From Acetobacter oeni (GTDB taxonomy: Bacteria > Pseudomonadota > Alphaproteobacteria > Acetobacterales > Acetobacteraceae), in contig NZ_WOTA01000012.1 in the NCBI RefSeq assembly GCF_011516825.1, positions 1 to 64,000 on the forward strand: a DNA stretch of 64,000 bases. The letters are read 5' to 3'. Each line of letters starts with the position of its first letter. The first letter of the stretch is position 1. Of the stretch, positions 55,321 to 64,000 are shown in pieces. A program made the translations under genes and the position numbers. Under the pieces are notes generated by a model. The model was not told where the DNA came from, ran no database searches, and saw nothing but the letters and a program-made list of their open reading frames with translations.

Positions 55321-58300
55321 TCAGACTGTAAAGTATTTGGCATGGGGGTTGAGGATCACCAGGGCCGAAGTCGATTGTTCGGGGTGGAGCTGGTAGCCAT
55401 CCGAGAGGGAGACGCCGATGCGTTCGGCATCGAGAAGTTTCAGAATGGGTTCCTGATCTTCCAGACGCGGGCAGGCGGGATAGCCGAAGGAGTAGCGGGA
55501 GCCGCGATAGCCCTGGCTGAGGAGCTTATCCATATCGCGGTCGTCTTCGGCGGAGAAGCCGAGTTCGGCTCGGATGCGTTTATGAGTGTATTCGGCCATG
55601 GCCTCGGCGATCTCGACGGAGAGGCCGTGGAGATAGAGGTAGTCCTGATAACGATTTTCCTCGAACCAGTCGCGGGCGATGTCGGAGGCTTTCTGGCCGA
55701 CGGTAACGACCTGGAGACCGATGACGTCGCGCTGCTCGTCGTCCACGTCACGCACGAAATCAGCGATGCACTCACCGTCCTCGCGGGGCTGGCGGGGCAT
55801 GGTGAAGCGGGCGACTTCGGTGGTACCGTCCTCAGCGAAAAGAATAAGATCGTTGGCCTGCCCTGCGGCTTTCCAGTATCCGTAGGAAGCGCGGGGTGTG
55901 AGGATGTTATCGGCTTCAGCAAGGGTGAGCATGCGGCGCAGCACCGGACGGAGTTCCTGATCGGCCCATACCAGGAAATCATCAAGTGAGCGGCCCTGTT
56001 TTTTGAAGCCCCACTGAAACTGATAGAGTGAGCGTTTGTTCAGGAAGGGCAGAACCGCGTTCGTATCGGCTTCGAGCTTGCGCGGTCCCCAGAAAGGCGG
56101 CGTGATGACGGGTTCGTCTTTTGTCAGACGATGACGGCGTTTTTGCACGGCGATGACATCGACGGGACCGAAGCCGCGCTCTTCGGCGGTCTCGGGCGTG
56201 CGCGGGGTATTACGGCTGGCCTTGCCCTCGCGACGTCTGGCGATGGCGGCGCAGTAATCGTCGAATTTGCCCTGAACGACGTGATCCATGAGGGAAAGAC
56301 CGTCGAAGGCGTCCCGGGCATACACGACGCGGCCGGTTGTGCCGTAAGCGGCGACACAGTCTTCCTCGACATAATTCCGGGTGAGCGCCGCGCCGCCGAG
56401 GATGACGGGGAGGTCCATATCCTGACGGGCGATCTCCTGGAGATTTTCCCTCATGATGACAGTAGATTTCACAAGCAGGCCGGACATGCCGATGGCATCC
56501 GCCTTGTGGATGCGGGCGGCTTCGATCATGTCGGCGACGGGGATTTTGATGCCGAGATTGATGACACGGTAGCCGTTATTGGTGAGGATGATATCGACAA
56601 GGTTCTTGCCGATGTCATGCACGTCGCCCTTGACGGTGGCCAGCACGATGATGCCGCGCGCCTGCCCTTCCTTCCGCTCCATATGCGGTTCAAGGTAAGC
56701 GACGGCGGTTTTCATGGTTTCGGCGGATTGCAGCACGAAAGGGAGCTGCATTTTGCCGGAGCCGAAGAGTTCGCCGACGACTTTCATGCCATCGAGCAGG
56801 ACGGTGTTGATGATGTCGAGCGGAGCCATGGTCTGCATCGCCTCTTCGAGATCGGCTTCCAGACCTTTGCGGTCGCCGTCGACGATGCGGTCTTTGAGAC
56901 GCTCAGGGGCGGTTTCGGCTTTAACTTTCTTGGCGACATCGGCGGCCTTGCGACCCGCGAAGAGTTCGAGCAGGCGCTGGAGCGGGTCGTAATCTTCGGT
57001 TCTGCGATCGAAGATAAGATCTTCGGCGACGCGGACTTCTTCTTCGGCGATGAGGTGCAGCGGGCGGATTTTCGAGACGTGGACGATGGCGCCGGTCATG
57101 CCGGCTTTGACGGCGTGGTCGAGGAAGACGGAGTTGAGCACGGCGCGGGCGGCGCGGTTCAGGCCGAAGGAGATGTTCGACAGGCCGAGGACGATCTGGA
57201 TCTCGGGGAACCGCTCGCGGATGAGGCGGATGCCTTCGAGGGTCCATTCGCCGAGTTTGCGGTCATCCTCCACGCCGGTGGCGATGGTGAAGGTCAGCGG
57301 ATCGATCATGAGATCGGACTGCGGCAGGCCGTACTGCGTGCAGGCGAATTCGACGAGGCGGGTGGCGATCCGGAGTTTGTCTTCCGGGGTTTTGGCCATT
57401 CCGACTTCATCGATGGTGAGTGCGACGACGGCGGCGCCAAATTTACGGGCCAGTTTCATGCGCTCATGCGCGATGTCTTCGCCGTCCTCGAAGTTGATCG
57501 AGTTGATGATCGGTTTGCCGCCATGGAGTTTAAGGGCGGATTCGATGACGGGTGTTTCGGTGGAGTCGATGACCAGCGGGGCGTTCACTGAGGAGGTGAA
57601 GCGGCGGACGACCTCGTCCATTTCGACGATTTCGTTACGGCCGACGAAGGCGGTGCAGATATCGAGTGCGTTGGAGCCTTCGGTGGCCTGTTCGCGGCCG
57701 ACGGCGACGCAGCCGTCCCAGTCGTTAGCTTCCTGGAGTTCGCGCCATTTCTTCGAGCCGTTGGCGTTGCAGCGTTCGCCTATGGAGAAGTAGGCGTTTT
57801 CCTGACGCAGCGGGGTCTGGCTGTAGAGGCTGGCGACGGAGGGGACCCAGTTCGGGCTGCGCTTTACGGGCGCGGGGCGGTGTTTTCCGCTCGGCGCGCG
57901 GCTGCGGAGCATGGCGTCGAGGGCGGCGATATGGGGGGTGGAGGTGCCGCAGCAGCCGCCGACGATGTTCAGGCCGTCTTCGACGACGAAGCGCTCGACC
58001 CAGCTGGCCATTTCGTCCGGGCCGAGGGGGTAACAGGTCTCGCCGTTGACGAGTTCGGGCAGGCCGGCGTTTGGCTGGACGGAGAGCAGGCCGGGCCAGT
58101 TTTCGGCGAGCCAGCGGACGTGTTCGGCCATTTCCTGCGGGCCTGTGGCGCAGTTGAGGCCCATCAGATCCACGTCGAGACTGTGGATGACAGTGGTGGC
58201 GGCGGCGATATCCGGGCCGACGAGGAGGGTCCCTGTGGTTTCGACGGTGACCTGAACGAAGATCGGGGTTTTCGTGCCGAGTTCGTCGCGGGCGATTTTC

Positions 58301-58836
58301 ATGCCGTTGACGGCGGCCTTGATTTGCAGCGTGTCCTGGCAGGTTTCGATGAGGATGGCATCGACGCCGCCTTCGATCAGTCCCCTGCCCTGCTCGGCGA
58401 GACCGGCTTCGAGCGTGTCGTAGTCGATATTACCGAGGGAGGGCAGTTTGGTGCCGGGGCCGACGGAGCCGATGACGTAGCGGTGCCGGTTGTCATCGAA
58501 GCTGTCGGCGGCCTCACGCGCCAGGGTTGCGGCGATGCGGTTGATGTCGCGGGCCTGATCCTGGAGGCCGAATTCGGAGAGGGTGAGGGGCGAGCCGCCG
58601 AAGCTGTTGGTCTCGACCATGTCGGCCCCGGCCTCGAAATAGCCGCGATGGATTTCCCGGATGAGTTCGGGCCGGGAGAGGTTGAGGATTTCGGTGCAGT
58701 TCTCCTGTCCCCGGTAATCCCGTTCGGTATCGAGGTCGAGAACCTGGACACGTGAGCCCATGCCGCCGTCGCAGAGGAGGACCTGTTCGCGGAGGGCTTC
58801 GAGGAGAGGGGGGCGCGGGGATCTGGCCGAGGTCAT
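55321..58836 (-). CDS. metH: Cobalamin-dependent methionine synthase
   Basis: A 1171-residue enzyme that transfers a methyl group from methyltetrahydrofolate to homocysteine through cobalamin. The four modules are in order: the homocysteine domain (about 10-320) with zinc cysteines in GLNCATGP and GGCCGTSTPH; the folate domain (about 345-620) with FSIGERCNANGSKKW; the cobalamin domain (about 650-890) with GDVHDIGKNLV; and the reactivation domain (about 910-1171) with ASYGYWKAAGQ and SFGYPACPRLEDQ. Long open frames on the opposite strand are shadows. No riboswitch was recognised in the 140-bp leader. Confidence 0.96.
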   Translation of the reverse strand: MTSARSPRPPLLEALREQVLLCDGGMGSRVQVLDLDTERDYRGQENCTEILNLSRPELIREIHRGYFEAGADMVETNSFGGSPLTLSEFGLQDQARDINRIAATLAREAADSFDDNRHRYVIGSVGPGTKLPSLGNIDYDTLEAGLAEQGRGLIEGGVDAILIETCQDTLQIKAAVNGMKIARDELGTKTPIFVQVTVETTGTLLVGPDIAAATTVIHSLDVDLMGLNCATGPQEMAEHVRWLAENWPGLLSVQPNAGLPELVNGETCYPLGPDEMASWVERFVVEDGLNIVGGCCGTSTPHIAALDAMLRSRAPSGKHRPAPVKRSPNWVPSVASLYSQTPLRQENAYFSIGERCNANGSKKWRELQEANDWDGCVAVGREQATEGSNALDICTAFVGRNEIVEMDEVVRRFTSSVNAPLVIDSTETPVIESALKLHGGKPIINSINFEDGEDIAHERMKLARKFGAAVVALTIDEVGMAKTPEDKLRIATRLVEFACTQYGLPQSDLMIDPLTFTIATGVEDDRKLGEWTLEGIRLIRERFPEIQIVLGLSNISFGLNRAARAVLNSVFLDHAVKAGMTGAIVHVSKIRPLHLIAEEEVRVAEDLIFDRRTEDYDPLQRLLELFAGRKAADVAKKVKAETAPERLKDRIVDGDRKGLEADLEEAMQTMAPLDIINTVLLDGMKVVGELFGSGKMQLPFVLQSAETMKTAVAYLEPHMERKEGQARGIIVLATVKGDVHDIGKNLVDIILTNNGYRVINLGIKIPVADMIEAARIHKADAIGMSGLLVKSTVIMRENLQEIARQDMDLPVILGGAALTRNYVEEDCVAAYGTTGRVVYARDAFDGLSLMDHVVQGKFDDYCAAIARRREGKASRNTPRTPETAEERGFGPVDVIAVQKRRHRLTKDEPVITPPFWGPRKLEADTNAVLPFLNKRSLYQFQWGFKKQGRSLDDFLVWADQELRPVLRRMLTLAEADNILTPRASYGYWKAAGQANDLILFAEDGTTEVARFTMPRQPREDGECIADFVRDVDDEQRDVIGLQVVTVGQKASDIARDWFEENRYQDYLYLHGLSVEIAEAMAEYTHKRIRAELGFSAEDDRDMDKLLSQGYRGSRYSFGYPACPRLEDQEPILKLLDAERIGVSLSDGYQLHPEQSTSALVILNPHAKYFTV

Positions 58837-58978
58837 TGCCTGTGTACCGGAACTGGGGGAAAACGGAGGGTGCCCGTCATGCGAGGCATCGGAAGACGGC
58901 GGTTATCACAGAGGGTGTGGCGGCTGTCCAGAATGCATTGGCTGCGTTTTGCCGGGGCGGGAGACAGCCGGGCGGTTC

Positions 58979-59428
58979 ATGACAGGCGATTCTTATCAAA
59001 TTCCACTTATTATTACGACGCCGGAGCAGGTTTCGGACTGGTCCGGCGAGCGCAGAAGCACGGCGCTGCTTCTGGATGCGACGGAATCCGGGTTTTTCGA
59101 TGATGTGAGGGGATGGCTGGAGGTCGTATCGGCTGACAGGGCGAGGTCCGGGTTCATGGCTGTGTCGGCCGGACCGTCACCCGTCAGAGCGGGACACGCT
59201 GTCGGGAAGATGCGGGCATCGCATGGGACCGCCTGTACCTGCTGTGTGGTGCGAGCGCCGGTCGCCGCTCAGATGCTGGCGCTGTTTCAGGCGCGTGCGC
59301 GGGGGCTGCGCGGATTTTTCCGGTCGATTGTACTTGTTGTCTCTCCGGGGCAGGTTACGGCGGTCGAAGCCTCGCTTCAGGCGGATTCTCCCGTGCTCAG
59401 TCTGTTTAAAATTCAGGCTGAGAGGTAA
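58979..59428 (+). CDS. Small protein with a CobW-like CxCC motif
   Basis: A 149-residue protein from ATG 58979; the frame is open upstream into metH but that part is not protein-like. It reads PLIITTPEQVSDWSG, then SHGTACTCCVVRAP with CTCC at residues 86-89, then FFRSIVLVVSPGQVTAVEASLQAD. The CxCC motif and the strand after it resemble the middle of COG0523 (CobW-like) metallochaperone GTPases. The P-loop and other GTPase motifs are absent. It is divergent from metH, a cobalamin enzyme, which makes a metal- or cobalamin-related role an attractive but unproven idea. Confidence 0.65.
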   Translation: MTGDSYQIPLIITTPEQVSDWSGERRSTALLLDATESGFFDDVRGWLEVVSADRARSGFMAVSAGPSPVRAGHAVGKMRASHGTACTCCVVRAPVAAQMLALFQARARGLRGFFRSIVLVVSPGQVTAVEASLQADSPVLSLFKIQAER

Positions 59429-59634
59429 CGAAAAATCATTCTTCTTAATATAAATTGCTGCGGGAGCCGTGAAATGCAGCGGATATCCGGGTAATAAGCC
59501 GGCACTGTTGCCGGAAAACAGGTCGTGACGTCGTAATTCATGCATTGGGCAGCGACATTCCGGTTTGTGTGGTAGAGGCCGTTCAGCGTTTTGCCGGGGG
59601 GTGAGACGCTGACAAGTTTTGTAGAGGACGATCT

Positions 59635-61929
59635 GTGGATCCAGACGATCACGCGCTTGGCGCTCCTGACCCGGACGGGTATTCCCGTGAGACATCCGGC
59701 GAGGACACAGCTGAGTCTTCCTCTGGCCAGACGGCGCGCCCTTCTCCGGCGATGATCCGGTTGCGGGCCGTCATCGCCGCAGCCCATTTCCACGGACTTG
59801 AACTGGACGTCCGGGATTTTGCGGCCGAACCGGGAGAAGCATCTCCCTCCCCCGCGACGCTGGCGCGCTGGCTGAACGACCAGGGCGCGGTCGCCAAGGG
59901 CATGAACATCAAATGGCGTTATCTCATCAGGATGAGCAATTCGCCGCCCATCGTTCTGATGTTCCGCGACGGTTCCGCCGCGATCATGGTCAACGCGGAT
60001 GCGGAGCGGGGTGTTGTCTGGCTGCGCGATCCGCTGACGGGTGAGAGCCAGCCGCCTGTTCCGGTCGATGAAATGCGGCTGACGCAAATCTGGACCGGCG
60101 ATATTCTTCTGATCAAGCGCCGCAAGGATCAGAGCGAGGCGGATGCGCCGATCAATGTGGGCTGGCTTGCCAAGATGGTGCTGCGCGAGAAGAAATCTCT
60201 GCGCGACATCGCTTTTGCCTCCATGACGCTCAGTATTCTGCAGATTTTTCCGCCGCTGATCGTCATGCAGGTCATCGACCGCGTGGTGAACAACCGGTCG
60301 ATGGCGACGCTGGTCTCCATTGTGGCGATCGTGCTGGTTCTGTCCTTCTATGAAGTCCTGCTGTCCTACGGGCGCCGGGAACTGACGCTCGTTCTGACCA
60401 CCCGCATTGATACACGGCTTTCGCTGCATATTTTCTCGCGCCTTCTCGCGCTGCCTCTGGAGTATTTCGAGCGGCAGCAGGCGGGTAACATCATCGGTCG
60501 TGTGATGGCGATCTATAAGGTGCGTGACTTCATGACCGGTCGGCTCATGTCGACATTTCTCGACATGTTCACGCTGGTGGTCATCCTGCCTTTCCTTTTC
60601 TATCTCAGTTCCACCCTGGCCTGGATGACGGTTGCGGCATCGGGTGTGATCGGTCTGATCATCGTGGTCTTCATGGGACCGATGGCCCGGGTTTTCACCA
60701 AGCTGATCCATGCCGAGATGGAGCGGAATTCGGTCATGTATGAGACGGTGGCCGGTATCCGCACGATCAAGACGCTGGCGCTCGAGCCGACCCGCAAGCA
60801 GGACTGGGATGTCCGGACGGCGGACGTGGTGCGCTGGAAGCTGGCGGCGGGCCGGATGGGGAACTGGCCTTCGACGCTGACCATGCCGCTTGAGATGTTC
60901 ATCAATCGCGGCATCATTCTTGTGGGCGCCTATCTTGTTCTGACCAACGCAAGCAATGTCGGGATCGGCGCTCTGGTGGCGTTCATGATGCTGGGTGGCC
61001 GTGTGGCAGCGCCTCTGACCGGTCTGGCGAAACTGCTCGACGATCTGAACGAGGTGACGACATCGCTGGGCGAGGCGGGATCGGTGCTGAATCAGCCGAC
61101 CGAAACGAAGGCGCTGACGACCGGCATGCGGCCCCGGATCAAGGGGGCATTGTCCTTCATTGATGTGAACTTCTGCTATCCGGGCAGCACCACCAAGGCG
61201 CTGAACGACGTGTGCTTCGAAATCCCGGCCGGCACGATGCTTGGCCTGGTCGGGCGCTCGGGCTCGGGTAAATCAACGATTACGCGTCTGCTTCAGGGTG
61301 TGAGCCGGTCGTATACCGGTTATCTGAAGCTCGATGGCGTGGATCTGCGCGAGATCAATCTGACTCATCTCCGCCGGTCTTTCGGCGTGGTGTTGCAGGA
61401 TAACTTCCTGTTTCGCGGCACAATCCGGGAGAACATCACGGCCGGGCGGCCGGGCCTGACGATTGACGATGTGGTGAGGGCGGCCCGGCTTGCGGGTGCT
61501 GAAGAGTTCATCGAGCGGATGCCCGCCGGGTATGAGACGTGGATTGAAGAGGGATCGACCAATATCTCCGGTGGTCAGAGGCAGCGGCTTGCCATTGCCC
61601 GCGCGGTGATTTCAGATCCGAAGCTAATGATTCTTGACGAGGCGACATCGGCGCTCGATCCGGAGAGTGAGGCGCTGGTCAATGCGAATCTTGAGCGCAT
61701 CGGCCAGGGACGCACGATGGTCATCGTATCTCACCGCCTGTCTTCTCTTGTGAACTGTGATCAGATTATGGTTATGGAACGGGGTGAGGTCGCGGATATC
61801 GGACCACATGAAGTCCTGCTTGAACGCTGCGCGATCTATCGTACTTTGTGGATGCAGCAGAACCGGCATACCAGCAGTCGCGGCGCTGCGAAGAATAGTG
61901 CTGCACCGCTGATTGCCGAGGAAGACTGA
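59635..61929 (+). CDS. Type I secretion ABC transporter with degenerate C39 domain
   Basis: A 764-residue exporter ATPase-permease. Residues about 40-165 form a C39-peptidase-like domain with no cysteine at all, so it can bind but not cut a substrate, as in HlyB and LapB. Six membrane segments follow (about 195-470). The ATPase has Walker A GRSGSGKST (Lys546), the signature NISGGQRQRLAIARA, Walker B LMILDEATS and the H-loop VSHR. The start is GTG 59635, supported by AGAGGA at 59623-59628. The adaptor gene follows after two bases. No substrate or outer-membrane TolC-like gene is in view. Confidence 0.92.
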   Translation: MDPDDHALGAPDPDGYSRETSGEDTAESSSGQTARPSPAMIRLRAVIAAAHFHGLELDVRDFAAEPGEASPSPATLARWLNDQGAVAKGMNIKWRYLIRMSNSPPIVLMFRDGSAAIMVNADAERGVVWLRDPLTGESQPPVPVDEMRLTQIWTGDILLIKRRKDQSEADAPINVGWLAKMVLREKKSLRDIAFASMTLSILQIFPPLIVMQVIDRVVNNRSMATLVSIVAIVLVLSFYEVLLSYGRRELTLVLTTRIDTRLSLHIFSRLLALPLEYFERQQAGNIIGRVMAIYKVRDFMTGRLMSTFLDMFTLVVILPFLFYLSSTLAWMTVAASGVIGLIIVVFMGPMARVFTKLIHAEMERNSVMYETVAGIRTIKTLALEPTRKQDWDVRTADVVRWKLAAGRMGNWPSTLTMPLEMFINRGIILVGAYLVLTNASNVGIGALVAFMMLGGRVAAPLTGLAKLLDDLNEVTTSLGEAGSVLNQPTETKALTTGMRPRIKGALSFIDVNFCYPGSTTKALNDVCFEIPAGTMLGLVGRSGSGKSTITRLLQGVSRSYTGYLKLDGVDLREINLTHLRRSFGVVLQDNFLFRGTIRENITAGRPGLTIDDVVRAARLAGAEEFIERMPAGYETWIEEGSTNISGGQRQRLAIARAVISDPKLMILDEATSALDPESEALVNANLERIGQGRTMVIVSHRLSSLVNCDQIMVMERGEVADIGPHEVLLERCAIYRTLWMQQNRHTSSRGAAKNSAAPLIAEED

Positions 61930-61931
61930 GC

Positions 61932-63392
61932 ATGAGCGCACATGACATTGTCCCGGCTCCCGAAGGCGACGAAAAAGACGGCGACAGGAAACCGAAAGAT
62001 TTTCTGCCTCAGGCGGATGACCCTTTCGCGCCGGGGGATCTGCCGCCGGCGCTGCTGGAGTTTCATTCGCCGAGCGCGGCGCTTGTCAACATGCCGCCCA
62101 CACCGACGGCACAGTATATTTCATGGATCATCGGCGCGCTGACACTGGCCAGTGTCATTGTTATGGCCGTGTTCCCGCTGAACAGGGTCGTGACCTCTCC
62201 GGGGAAAATCGTCTCGACGCAGCAGACGCTTGTTGTACAGCCGCTTGAGACGTCGATCATTCACAGTATCGATGTGCGCGAGGGGGATTTTGTCCATAAA
62301 GGGCAGATACTGGCGCATCTCGATCCCACGATTAACGATGCCGATCTGACCAACATGCAGGCTCTGTCCGAGAGCTATGGCGCTGAAGTGGATCGTCTGA
62401 CGGCTGAAGCGCAGGGGCGTGACTATACGGCGGATAAGAACAACCCGTCCTCGCTTCAGCAGGTTGCGACGTTCCTGCGCCGCAAGGCCGAGTATGATGC
62501 GAAGATCAGCGGTTATCAGGAGCAGATGGCCGCGCAGGCCAGTGATCTTCAGGGATATCAGGCCAATGCCGCGATGTATGCCGCGCGTGCGAAGGTCGCA
62601 AGGGATGTTCACAGCATGCGGGCGCGGCTGCAGGCCGATCAGGTGGGCAGTCGTCTGTCCACTCTTGGCGCGCAGAACGATCTGATGGAAGTCGAGCGGT
62701 CCGAGATTTCGTCCCGGCAACAGGCCACCTCCGCCCAGAGCAAGATACGGGCGCTGGCGGCGGAGCGTCAGGGTTACATCGAGACGTGGAAAGCCGAGGT
62801 TTACAAGGATCTCAGTGACGCACAGCGCCGGCTGTCCGAGGCGGAGAGCAACTATCAGAAAGCAAAACTCCGCAAGAGCATGATTCTGCTCAAATCCGGG
62901 GAAGACGCGATCGTGCTGACCGTTGCCAAACTGTCGATGGGCTCGGTCATGACCACGGGATCGGAACTGATGACACTGGTTCCGGTCGGCAGCGGGCTTG
63001 AGGTCGAGGCAACGCTTCGCGGGTCCGATGCCGGGTTTATCCGGCTTGGTGACAAGGCGCTGCTGAAATTCGCGACTTTCCCCTTTGCGCAGTATGGCGG
63101 TGCCGAGGCAACAGTCCGTGAGATCAGCGCCGACTCTTTCGGAGCGCAGGGCAAACCGGAATCCGGCGCGGGATCGCCGGCGGGACAGGCGCCTGATCAG
63201 AACCCGGCAGAGACCTATTACCGGCTTCGGTTGCGGATTGACCGTTACACCCTGCACGGCGTGCCTGCCTTCTTTCATCCGCAGCCCGGCATGCCGGTTA
63301 CGGCGGATATTCAGGTTGGCAAGCGCACGATCATGCAGTTTCTGCTGAACAGCATCATGCCTATGGTGACTGACGGCATGAGAGAGCCCTGA
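61932..63392 (+). CDS. HlyD-family membrane fusion protein
   Basis: A 486-residue periplasmic adaptor. A cytoplasmic N-terminus of about 65 residues leads to one membrane segment (about 66-84, IIGALTLASVIVMAVF). The first half of the lipoyl domain follows (RVVTSPGKIVSTQQTLVVQPLETSIIHSIDV in pieces, DGDFVHKGQIL-like). A long coiled coil spans about 130-320, then the barrel and C-terminal FHPQPGMPVTADIQVGKRT. It joins the ABC transporter to an outer-membrane channel. A Gly/Pro-rich insert near residue 415 is unusual. Confidence 0.92.
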   Translation: MSAHDIVPAPEGDEKDGDRKPKDFLPQADDPFAPGDLPPALLEFHSPSAALVNMPPTPTAQYISWIIGALTLASVIVMAVFPLNRVVTSPGKIVSTQQTLVVQPLETSIIHSIDVREGDFVHKGQILAHLDPTINDADLTNMQALSESYGAEVDRLTAEAQGRDYTADKNNPSSLQQVATFLRRKAEYDAKISGYQEQMAAQASDLQGYQANAAMYAARAKVARDVHSMRARLQADQVGSRLSTLGAQNDLMEVERSEISSRQQATSAQSKIRALAAERQGYIETWKAEVYKDLSDAQRRLSEAESNYQKAKLRKSMILLKSGEDAIVLTVAKLSMGSVMTTGSELMTLVPVGSGLEVEATLRGSDAGFIRLGDKALLKFATFPFAQYGGAEATVREISADSFGAQGKPESGAGSPAGQAPDQNPAETYYRLRLRIDRYTLHGVPAFFHPQPGMPVTADIQVGKRTIMQFLLNSIMPMVTDGMREP

Positions 63393-63629
63393 GGATTATA
63401 CGGCAGAAATTTTTGCCGGACTAAGAGCGTGATCCGGACGGGGCGAGTGAAGTAGCCACGGCATCCGGCCGGCACGCCATACGATGTATTTTATTATCGG
63501 CAACGGATATGGTGTGGCCCGGACAGCCAGGAGCTCCGTTCGGGTCACACATGCTGAATTTCAGACAGGCTGGCGGCACGATCCGGCTTATCTTCCACAG
63601 ATGGCATAATGTGACCGTGGCCAGGGAGG

Positions 63630-64000
63630 ATGAATTTGGGACTGCTTTCACGTCTGCTCGCGCGCCGGTCGCCAAAAGCAAGGCTGCAACATGGCCTTGA
63701 TCTGATTGAGCAGGAAGATTTTACCGCCGGCTTTGCAGAAATCAGTGCCGCGGCGAAGGCTGGCCTGCCTGAAGCGGGATTTCGCCTCGGGCGGCTGTAT
63801 CTCGATGGGGTCGGCGTTCCGCGTGATCTCGTCGAAGGCGCCCGCTGGATGCGCCGTTCGGGGCAGGCTGGCTGGACTGAGTCCCGGTTTGTACTGGCGA
63901 CGCTTTATCTGATCGGTCTTCCGGACGCCGTTGAAAACGATGAATTCGGACTGTCCGACGTGGCGCAGCCTGTCACCGGAACGCCGGATTATCGCAAGGC
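63630..64000 (+). CDS. Sel1-repeat protein, 5' part
   Basis: The gene is cut by the window end; at least 123 codons are present. The first part is basic and helical (LLSRLLARRSPKARLQHGLDL). It is followed by Sel1-like tetratricopeptide repeats: AAAKAGLPEAGFRLGRLYLDGVGVPRDLVEGARWM in pieces, then the start of another. AGGGAGG touches the ATG at 63630; a TTG at 63636 has better spacing and may be the true start. Sel1 proteins serve as interaction scaffolds; proximity to the secretion genes suggests a link, unproven. Confidence 0.8.
   Translation, partial: MNLGLLSRLLARRSPKARLQHGLDLIEQEDFTAGFAEISAAAKAGLPEAGFRLGRLYLDGVGVPRDLVEGARWMRRSGQAGWTESRFVLATLYLIGLPDAVENDEFGLSDVAQPVTGTPDYRK

Noticed and set aside
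56131-57591. 486-codon plus-strand open frame opposite metH (and another at 57880-58755)
   Set aside because: They are antisense to a complete, domain-rich metH gene; their residues are rich in Gly, Asp, Phe and Val as expected for the reverse strand of GC-rich coding DNA and show no family motif.
58837-58978. SAM, SAH or cobalamin riboswitch upstream of metH
   Set aside because: I looked for the B12 box and for SAM-I, SAM-II and SAH motif cores on the minus strand and saw none that fits.

Overview
The window comes from an acetic-acid-bacterium-like member of the Acetobacteraceae (Alphaproteobacteria); the genus cannot be fixed from sequence alone. The reasons are the GC-rich coding, the alphaproteobacterial conjugation module, the arsenic genes, and the short intergenic repeats between chromosomal genes. 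It has two parts that meet at a tRNA-Gly gene on the minus strand (32500-32574).

Part 1, about 1-32.5 kb, is the inside of an integrative and conjugative element (ICE) whose layout resembles the Tn4371 type. Its left end and integrase are outside the window. From left to right it holds: a cut-off DUF736 gene next to a recombination-site-like array (53-283); small regulators and DUF2285-type genes, one frameshifted (624-3034); a plasmid-like replication and partition block, repA-parA-methyltransferase-small RHH protein-DUF2840-traF, joined by ATGA overlaps, with an apparent origin (paired DnaA boxes, three iterons, AT-rich tract) inside the 3' end of repA; DUF736, a lytic transglycosylase and a relaxase (6789-9837); a metal-resistance insert (10.3-16.2 kb) with a merR/merT fragment, an ACR3 remnant and an arsR-arsC-arsB-arsH-arsO operon; three unknown small genes (16.3-17.3 kb); then traG, a CopG-like gene, trbBCDEJLFGI, DUF2274 and a LysR gene (18.0-30.8 kb). 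An SRPBCC-like gene, a glutathione S-transferase and a broken ORF end at the tRNA. TraG, the Trb proteins, TraF and the transglycosylase would build and feed a mating-pair channel; the relaxase would nick the DNA; RepA, ParA and the small RHH protein would maintain the excised circle.

Part 2, 32.5-64 kb, is ordinary chromosome. It holds a coupled phosphatase and a large unassigned PLP-fold protein; the dTDP-rhamnose genes rfbB-A-C-D with a glycosyltransferase; corA; rho; a DedA/SDR pair; an S9 peptidase; a sugar porter; divergent di-haem peroxidase and phospholipase C/acid phosphatase genes; a DsbA-like protein; a DEAD-box helicase; metH; a small CxCC protein; and a type I secretion ABC transporter with its HlyD adaptor, followed by a Sel1-repeat gene cut by the window end.

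The most notable observations are the origin embedded in repA, the double-domain arsenate reductase, the frameshifted DUF6499/DUF2285 gene, the 732-residue PLP-fold protein coupled to a phosphatase, the CxCC protein beside metH, and the array of CTCCGCATAA-type half sites at the left edge. No CRISPR array, rRNA or complete insertion sequence was seen. All calls come from reading sequence and motifs; no database search was run.
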